12,927 nucleotides of DNA. Origin: CAYTES01 sp964436935. GTDB lineage: Bacteria; Patescibacteriota; Gracilibacteria; UBA1369; UBA12473. The stretch is taken from the NCBI GenBank assembly GCA_964436935.1, contig CAYTES010000041.1, positions 1 through 12,927 of the forward strand. The letters are read 5' to 3'. A program made the position numbers and the translations under genes. Below the pieces are notes generated by a model. The model worked only from the letters and a program-made list of their open reading frames with translations, was not told the origin of the DNA and searched no databases. This document shows, one piece after another, positions 8,000 to 12,927 of this stretch (its first letter is position 1; the number at the start of each line of letters is the position of its first letter).

Positions 8000-8025
8000 C
8001 ATTTGACTTCTAACTCCTATTCCTT

Positions 8026-9105
8026 ATGAAAGCGGTGATTCTCGCCGGTGGAACCGGCACTCGTCTCTGGCCCCTCAGTCGTCTCAAAGCCCCCAAACAG
8101 TTTCAAGCGCTCGCCTCCGGAAAAACTTTATTCCAAGAAACAGTGGACCGCCTTTCCTTTTTGAATGCCAAGGACATTTTTGTGGCGACCAATAAAGATT
8201 TTGTAAAACTGGTGCAAAAGCAGGTGCCCCAAATCCCGCTCAAAAATATAATCATCGAACCCGCCCTGCGCGACACGGCCTCGTGTATCGGACTTGCGGC
8301 CGCACTCATTGCCAAACAGTTTCCCGAGGAAGTGATGGCGGTCATTTATGCGGATCACATGATCAAAAAGAAAAAAGAGTTCGCGCAAAAACTCAAAGTG
8401 GCGGAACAGATCGCGCGCGAGGAAAAAAGCCTCAACATCATTGAGGTCAAAGCCAAATTTCCGAATGTGAATCTGGGTTATGTCAAAATCGGAAAAATGC
8501 TGCGAACGCTGAAAGGAGTGGAAGTATATGAATTCGAAAAATTCATCGAAAAACCGGATGAAAAAACAGCGAAAAAACTCCTTCAATCCTACAAGTATCT
8601 CTGGAATACCGGAATTTATGTCTGGAAAGTATCGACCATTCTGGAGGCCTACCAAAAACATCTTCCGGACACCCACCAACGTTTGATGAAAATCCAAGCC
8701 GCGTGGGGAACCTCCACCGAAAAAAAAACCCTTGAAAAGGAGTACTCGGAATGCCAAAAAATATCGATCGACTACGCCATCATGGAAAAAGTGGACACGA
8801 AGCAAGTGCGCATCATTCCTGCCGATTTGGGCTGGAGCGACATTGGAACCTGGCTGTCTCTGCATGAAGAAATGGCTCGAAAACCCAGCGACAATTTGAT
8901 CCAAGGAGAATTCGTGAACATCGGCAGCGAAGGGTGCATTCTCCAAAACAATGAACTCAAAAAAATGATCGCGGTGGTGGGGCTCAAAAATATTGCGGTG
9001 ATCAACACCAAAGACGCCTTGTTGATTTGCGATAAATCGCGTTCTCAAGATGTAAAAAAAGTAGTGGAACTATTGAAAAAGAATAAAAGGGAAGACTTGC
9101 TGTGA
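8026..9105 (+). CDS. manC: Mannose-1-phosphate guanylyltransferase (GDP-mannose pyrophosphorylase)
   Basis: Makes GDP-mannose from mannose-1-phosphate and GTP, the donor for mannosylated surface glycans and the precursor of GDP-fucose and related sugars. The 359 residues contain only the nucleotidyltransferase part. Visible motifs are AGGTGTRLWPLSR (7-19, nucleotide loop), EPALRDTAS (78-86; Asp83 where most homologues have Asn), YADHMI (108-113, metal-site Asp110), NLGYVKIG (149-156), FIEKPD (173-178), WNTGIYVW (193-200), and near the C-terminus LGWSDIGTW. The C-terminal cupin isomerase domain of bifunctional ManC/AlgA proteins is absent, but a separate cupin gene follows. The start lies 26 bases after gpmI in a pyrimidine-rich context. 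It ends at a real TGA. A 306-codon open frame on the opposite strand is a shadow of this gene. Confidence 0.94.
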   Translation: MKAVILAGGTGTRLWPLSRLKAPKQFQALASGKTLFQETVDRLSFLNAKDIFVATNKDFVKLVQKQVPQIPLKNIIIEPALRDTASCIGLAAALIAKQFPEEVMAVIYADHMIKKKKEFAQKLKVAEQIAREEKSLNIIEVKAKFPNVNLGYVKIGKMLRTLKGVEVYEFEKFIEKPDEKTAKKLLQSYKYLWNTGIYVWKVSTILEAYQKHLPDTHQRLMKIQAAWGTSTEKKTLEKEYSECQKISIDYAIMEKVDTKQVRIIPADLGWSDIGTWLSLHEEMARKPSDNLIQGEFVNIGSEGCILQNNELKKMIAVVGLKNIAVINTKDALLICDKSRSQDVKKVVELLKKNKREDLL

Positions 9106-9146
9106 GCGAAGACTTTTCTTCTCTGCGCGAGGACTAATCTCTAAAA

Positions 9147-9223
9147 TTGCTCCACACCATAAAAAAATTTATTATCAATATCTGCTCCTGGAAAAACCGC
9201 GATTTTTCGCTAAAGTGGGAGCA
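9147..9223 (+). promoter_or_regulatory. Putative promoter and leader hairpin upstream of the cupin gene
   Basis: TTGCTC (9147-9152), a 17-base spacer and TATTAT (9170-9175) make a passable sigma70-type promoter with a start near 9182. The short leader could fold: TGCTCC (9183-9188) is complementary to GGAGCA (9218-9223), which abuts the ATG at 9224, and inside that GAAAAA (9191-9196) pairs with TTTTTC (9203-9208). Such a fold would hide the only GGAG Shine-Dalgarno-like sequence in the window. Both the promoter and the fold are by-eye predictions. Confidence 0.35.
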
Positions 9224-9226
9224 ATG

Positions 9227-9655
9227 ATGCAGCACAATCCTTTTGCAATGCCGATCGAGATAAAAATTAAACCTTGGGGACGCGAAATTTGGTTTGCTCA
9301 TACCGAAAAATACGCGGGCAAAATCCTTGAAGTCAAAAAAGGACACCGTCTCTCTTTGCAGTACCATGAACAAAAACGAGAGACTCAGTATGTGTATTCC
9401 GGAAAAGTAAAATTCATTTACGGCCCGGACGAAGCACATTTGGAAGAAAAAATCCTCAATCCGGGTGAAGTCGCCGATGTACCCGTTGGAATGTTGCACC
9501 GAGTCGAAGCCCTGGAAGACTCTCAGATTTTTGAAGTTTCAACCCCTGAACTCACCGACGTGGTCAAACTGGCCGATGATTACGGTCGTTTTGGCAAAGG
9601 CAATGACGAAAGCAAAGATCAAGAATTGGCCCGAAAACAAAATCCATCACTTTAG
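9227..9655 (+). CDS. Cupin-domain protein, mannose-6-phosphate isomerase type II-like
   Basis: Single-domain cupin of about 142 residues resembling the C-terminal isomerase half of bifunctional ManC/AlgA enzymes. It shows KPWGREIWF (15-23), the pattern RLSLQYH...RET with His47 and Glu52 as likely metal ligands, VPVGMLHRVE (85-94, His91), and an ending like the family's D-V-V-K...DDYGR (111-121). The second His usually found near His47 is not in the standard HxH spacing. Its place directly after the GDP-mannose pyrophosphorylase gene supports conversion of fructose-6-phosphate to mannose-6-phosphate, but a binding or epimerase-like cupin role is possible. The start is uncertain. GGAG at 9218-9221 is five bases from the ATG at 9227, which is why I chose it; ATG 9224, GTG 9215 and ATG 9248 (which has the pyrimidine-rich context typical of the neighbours) are alternatives. 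secDF starts 41 bases downstream. Confidence 0.8.
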   Translation: MQHNPFAMPIEIKIKPWGREIWFAHTEKYAGKILEVKKGHRLSLQYHEQKRETQYVYSGKVKFIYGPDEAHLEEKILNPGEVADVPVGMLHRVEALEDSQIFEVSTPELTDVVKLADDYGRFGKGNDESKDQELARKQNPSL

Positions 9656-9696
9656 GACTTTTTCATCAATTTTTATTATTTTCACTCTTTAATCTA

Positions 9697-12600
9697 ATGA
9701 ATAAACGCACGATCACCTATTTGAGTCTCATTGCCATTTTGAGTCTAACGTTTGGATTTTTGGACACCCCCTACGCCAAACAAAAGGGACTGATCCCCTC
9801 GCTTCCCGAAAGCTTTGCCGAACAAAAGATCAATCTGGGGTTGGATCTCCAGGGCGGAAGTCAACTCGACTATAAAATTGATTTGAGACGAGTTGAACCT
9901 CAAGATCAAGAGCAAATCATTGAAGGAGTTTTGCAGGTGATCAACAAAAGAGTGAACGCGCTGGGAGTATCGGAACCCAATATTTACCGTTCTCAAGTGG
10001 GAGACGAAGAACACATCGTGGTGGAGCTCGCGGGAATTAAAGATTTGGAACAAGCGAAGGCATTGGTCGGAAAAACCATTCAGTTGGAATTCAAAGAAGA
10101 AAATACAGCGCCTCTTTCCGAGCAAGATTTTGCAGCGATTGAAAAACAAGCTGAAACCGCTTTTAACCGCATCCAAAAAGAGGAAGCCTTTGAAGTGGTC
10201 GCCGAAGAAGAAAGCCTCGCCTATCCCGGCAAAGTGAATTACATGAAAGCCTCGGAGGATTCCTACGATTTCAAAAGCGTTTTACCGGATGAATACTTTC
10301 CTTACATCGACCAAACGAGTGTAGAAAGCGTCGTCCCCAAACTCATCAAGGCCACGGATGGATACACCATTGATGCGACAGGCAACTTGAAAGCGCTTGA
10401 GGGTTACTTCGTCATCAAAGTCCTTGACCGTAGGGAAGGAGAAAAAAATCAGCACGAAGACAAAGAAGTGAAAGCCAGTCATGTATTGATCGCGTATAGT
10501 GGAGCGGAACGAGCGGATGCAAACGTGACAAGAACAGAGGAAGAGGCCAAAGCCTTGGCGGAAGAAATACAACAAAAAGCGGCAAGTGAAGAAGATTTCG
10601 GAGCGTTAGTGCAAGAATATTCGGATGAAGCGGGTTCGGACGAAAGCAAAGGAGATTTGGGCTTTTTCAAGCCGGGGGTGATGAGCAAAAACTTTGAAGA
10701 TGCGGCATTCGCACTGGAAAAAGATCAAATTTCCGAAGTGGTCGAAACGGAATTCGGATTTCATGTGATTAAAGTCACCGACATCAAACCGGAAGTGAAC
10801 ACCACGGTAACGGAAACAGAATACAAACTGGAAAAATTATTCTATTCCACCGCGCAAGATCCCTGGAAAGCCACCGAATTGACCGGAACCTATTTCAAAA
10901 GAGCCGAAGTCGCTTTCAATCAAAGCTATGTCCCCTATGTTTCAATCGAATTCACCGATGAAGGAGGGAAGCTGTTTGAAAGCCTTACTGAAAAAAATGT
11001 AAACAAAAAAATTGCCATTTTTGTCGGTGGAGAGTTGATTTCCGCCCCCAATGTGAATGAAAAAATAACCGGCGGAAAAGCTCAAATCACGGGAAGTTTC
11101 AGCATTGAAGAAGCGTCGAACTTGGCACGAGATTTGAACACCGGAGCCATCCCTGCCCCTATTGTCCTGGTAGGGCAATACACAATTGGGGCGTCATTGG
11201 GTCAGGAAGCCATGGAAAACAGCATGAAAGCCGGATTGCTGGGACTGGCCATTCTCGCGGTATGTATGGTGCTCTACTATCGATTCTTCGGACTCTTAGC
11301 GGATGTCGCCCTGGTGATTTATGCGCTCACCTTGATGTTCTTCATTAAAATCGCATTGCCCATGGGCATCGCGATCATTCTTTCTTTGATCTTATTCGGT
11401 GTCTTGGTTTCAAAAATACTCAAAAACAAGGACTCTGGTTGGGAAAAGCTAATTTCCTTCTTTGTGGCCTGTTTCGCGCTCTTCTTCATGAGTTACATGT
11501 TTGCCAATGCGATTGTGCTCACCTTGGCCGGTGTAGCCGGAGTGGTCCTCTCTATCGGTATGGCCGTGGATGCAAACATTCTAATCTTCGAACGCATCCG
11601 CGAAGAACTTCGCAATAAAAGACCTTTGGATTCCGCCATTGAAGTGGGATTTGAACGGGCGTGGAGCTCCATTCGAGATTCCAATTTCTCGTCCTTGATC
11701 ACCACCGCCATCTTGATGTATGTCGGAACGTCAATCATCAAAGGATTCGCGGTCAACTTGGCCTTGGGTATTTTAATTTCCATGTTCACGGCCATCACCA
11801 TCACCAAAACATTTTTAAAAAGCATTGTGGGGACCTGGATCGCCAAAAATGATTTTTTAATGGGAGTGCCGAAAAAACCGCACGGGGACTGGAAAATTGT
11901 ACCCCGACGAAAAATTTGGTTTGCAATCTCAGGACTCCTACTGGTGATTGGGCTCTTGGCCATCCCCGGCTACGGACTCAAATTCGGAATGGATTTCACA
12001 GGAGGAACCCTGATGGAATTAAAATTTGAAGAGCCGGTGACCGCTGAAAAACTGATCGAAAGCGTTAAAACCGCAGAGGGGGAATTGAAGGCGGCGCAAC
12101 CTGCTGTGGCAGAAGAAAATGCAACCACCGAAGAAGGGATTGTCGAATTCGGAGAACCCGTCGTGGTTTCCAGCGGAGAAAATAGCTTCATCATCCGAAT
12201 GAAACACCTCTCCAGCGAAACCCATGATCAGCTGGTTCAAAAACTTCAAACCTCGATAGGCTCATTTGAAGAAATCCGGTACAGCACGATTGGAGCCACG
12301 ATTGGAAACACCATGAAACAAAAGGCCTTAACCGCTTTAATACTGGCAGTGGTCATGATGGTGCTCTACATCGCCTTTGCCTTCCGCCAAATCCCCAAAG
12401 AAATCGGCCCATGGCGCTTTGGAATTGCAGCCATCATTGCATTGATTCACGATATTTTCATCACCCTGGGTTTTTACGCACTCCTTGGGCATTGGACCGG
12501 GGCGGAAGTGGATGCACTCTTTGTAACGGCAATCCTGACCATCATCGGGTTCTCGGTGCATGACACGATCGTCGTATTCGATCGAATACGCGAAAAACTG

Positions 12601-12849
12601 AAACACCAAAAACGAGGAGAATCCTTTGAGCATGTGGCGGATCTCGCTCTCAATGAAACCTTGGCGCGTTCGGTGAACACCTCACTCTCCGCGATCATTA
12701 CCGTAAGCATTTTGGCCCTCTTCGGGGCTCAGTCCATTCAACATTTCCTACTGACACTTGTGGTAGGGTTCACGATGGGAACCTACTCGTCAATCTTTGT
12801 TGCCACTCCCCTGCTGGTTTCCTGGCACAACCAGAACAATAAAAAATAA
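9697..12849 (+). CDS. secDF: Protein translocase SecD-SecF fusion with inserted parvulin domain
   Basis: Membrane component that uses the proton gradient to pull preproteins through SecYEG on the outer face. SecD and SecF are one chain of 1050 residues. Residues 1-21 are the first helix, and NLGLDLQGG (46-54) opens the P1 domain. P1 resumes at about 394 (LTGTYFKRAEV, later FVGGELISAP at 442-451) after an insert of about 240 residues containing a parvulin isomerase domain. The SecD helices start near 511; GMAVDANILIFERIREEL (621-638) holds Asp625, and an extra helix pair lies at about 555-604. The SecF half starts near 730, with GMDFTGG (764-770), HDTIVVFDRIRE (955-966, Asp956) and Arg991. Asp625, Asp956 and Arg991 appear to match residues essential for proton-driven function in Thermus SecDF. 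The gene is followed by a strong terminator; a weak TATTAT (9674-9679) lies upstream. Confidence 0.95.
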   Translation: MNKRTITYLSLIAILSLTFGFLDTPYAKQKGLIPSLPESFAEQKINLGLDLQGGSQLDYKIDLRRVEPQDQEQIIEGVLQVINKRVNALGVSEPNIYRSQVGDEEHIVVELAGIKDLEQAKALVGKTIQLEFKEENTAPLSEQDFAAIEKQAETAFNRIQKEEAFEVVAEEESLAYPGKVNYMKASEDSYDFKSVLPDEYFPYIDQTSVESVVPKLIKATDGYTIDATGNLKALEGYFVIKVLDRREGEKNQHEDKEVKASHVLIAYSGAERADANVTRTEEEAKALAEEIQQKAASEEDFGALVQEYSDEAGSDESKGDLGFFKPGVMSKNFEDAAFALEKDQISEVVETEFGFHVIKVTDIKPEVNTTVTETEYKLEKLFYSTAQDPWKATELTGTYFKRAEVAFNQSYVPYVSIEFTDEGGKLFESLTEKNVNKKIAIFVGGELISAPNVNEKITGGKAQITGSFSIEEASNLARDLNTGAIPAPIVLVGQYTIGASLGQEAMENSMKAGLLGLAILAVCMVLYYRFFGLLADVALVIYALTLMFFIKIALPMGIAIILSLILFGVLVSKILKNKDSGWEKLISFFVACFALFFMSYMFANAIVLTLAGVAGVVLSIGMAVDANILIFERIREELRNKRPLDSAIEVGFERAWSSIRDSNFSSLITTAILMYVGTSIIKGFAVNLALGILISMFTAITITKTFLKSIVGTWIAKNDFLMGVPKKPHGDWKIVPRRKIWFAISGLLLVIGLLAIPGYGLKFGMDFTGGTLMELKFEEPVTAEKLIESVKTAEGELKAAQPAVAEENATTEEGIVEFGEPVVVSSGENSFIIRMKHLSSETHDQLVQKLQTSIGSFEEIRYSTIGATIGNTMKQKALTALILAVVMMVLYIAFAFRQIPKEIGPWRFGIAAIIALIHDIFITLGFYALLGHWTGAEVDALFVTAILTIIGFSVHDTIVVFDRIREKLKHQKRGESFEHVADLALNETLARSVNTSLSAIITVSILALFGAQSIQHFLLTLVVGFTMGTYSSIFVATPLLVSWHNQNNKK
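10465..10782 (+). other. Parvulin-type peptidyl-prolyl isomerase domain inside SecDF P1
   Basis: Residues about 257-362 of SecDF match the PrsA/SurA parvulin pattern from end to end. The domain opens with VKASHVLIA (258-266, first active-site His262), followed by an acidic helix of the TEEEAKALAEEI type. Then come DFGALVQEYSDEAGSDESKG (300-319, with Asp310 at the usual Cys/Asp position), GDLGFFKPGVM (319-329), FEDAAFAL (333-340) and FGFHVIKVTD (353-362, second His356). All core residues expected of an active parvulin seem present. It is placed in the extracytoplasmic P1 domain, where it could act on translocating chains as they emerge. The boundaries are estimated by eye. Confidence 0.88.
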
Positions 12850-12874
12850 AACCACCGTTTGCATCAACCGCACG

Positions 12875-12925
12875 AGGGCTGCCCTGGAGAGAACTCTATA
12901 GAGAACCTCCTGGACAGCCCTTTTT
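12875..12925 (+). terminator. Rho-independent terminator after secDF
   Basis: AGGGCTG (12875-12881) pairs with CAGCCCT (12915-12921). The stem continues inward with CC/GG (12882-12883 with 12912-12913, after a bulged A) and GGAG/CTCC (12886-12889 with 12907-12910). The loop contains the small palindrome CTCTATAGAG. Five T bases follow on the + strand. It sits 25 bases after the secDF stop and is the only strong intrinsic terminator seen in the window. Confidence 0.9.
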
Positions 12926-12927
12926 AA

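Noticed and set aside
8128..9048. Open frame of 306 codons on the minus strand opposite manC
   Set aside because: It lies wholly inside a well-supported gene, its translation is Phe/His-rich as expected of an antisense shadow, and no motif is recognisable.
1..12927. CRISPR arrays, tRNA or rRNA genes, insertion sequences or phage genes
   Set aside because: I saw no regularly spaced repeats, cloverleaf-like sequences, conserved rRNA blocks, terminal inverted repeats or transposase motifs.

Overview
The window is a compact bacterial chromosome segment with nine complete protein genes, all on the + strand, and no rRNA, tRNA, CRISPR array or insertion sequence that I can see. Base composition is moderate, roughly mid-40s percent GC by eye. 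UGA is used as an ordinary stop (pilD-like gene, manC-like gene), and no gene body contains an in-frame TGA, so the standard bacterial code applies. Small gene spacings, starts that nearly all lack a Shine-Dalgarno sequence, a one-piece SecDF with unusual insertions and a sparse set of core and envelope genes suggest a Candidate Phyla Radiation (Patescibacteria) type organism, possibly Peregrinibacteria-like. That placement is inference from style, because no taxonomic marker gene is present.

Layout. Positions 1-196 are intergenic and hold what look like back-to-back promoters: a good leftward sigma70-type promoter for something outside the window, and weaker signals toward glmS. glmS (197-1987) makes glucosamine-6-phosphate. 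A 225-base gap with only weak promoter candidates follows. Then a tightly packed run begins: pyruvate kinase (2213-3634), ruvC (3648-4148), a membrane-anchored protein with about eleven TPR repeats (4162-5664), a prepilin peptidase (5676-6434) and cofactor-independent phosphoglycerate mutase (6431-7999, ATGA overlap). A 26-base gap leads to a GDP-mannose pyrophosphorylase (8026-9105). After a 121-base gap with a possible promoter and leader hairpin come a single-domain cupin of the mannose-6-phosphate isomerase type (about 9227-9655) and a 1050-residue SecD-SecF fusion (9697-12849). A strong intrinsic terminator (12875-12925) closes the window.

How the genes fit together. Pyk and GpmI are two steps of lower glycolysis. 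GlmS, ManC and the cupin point to amino-sugar and GDP-mannose supply for cell-surface glycans. SecDF, the prepilin peptidase and the anchored TPR protein act at or outside the membrane. RuvC stands alone without ruvA or ruvB.

The most notable object is SecDF. Its first extracytoplasmic domain (P1) is split by an insert of about 240 residues that carries a complete parvulin-type peptidyl-prolyl isomerase, apparently preceded by a decayed remnant of a second one. Its SecD membrane half also has an extra two-helix hairpin. This would join a protein-folding catalyst covalently to the translocation motor. Secondary points of interest are the uniformly pyrimidine-rich, non-Shine-Dalgarno start contexts and the separation of the ManC catalytic and cupin domains into two genes.
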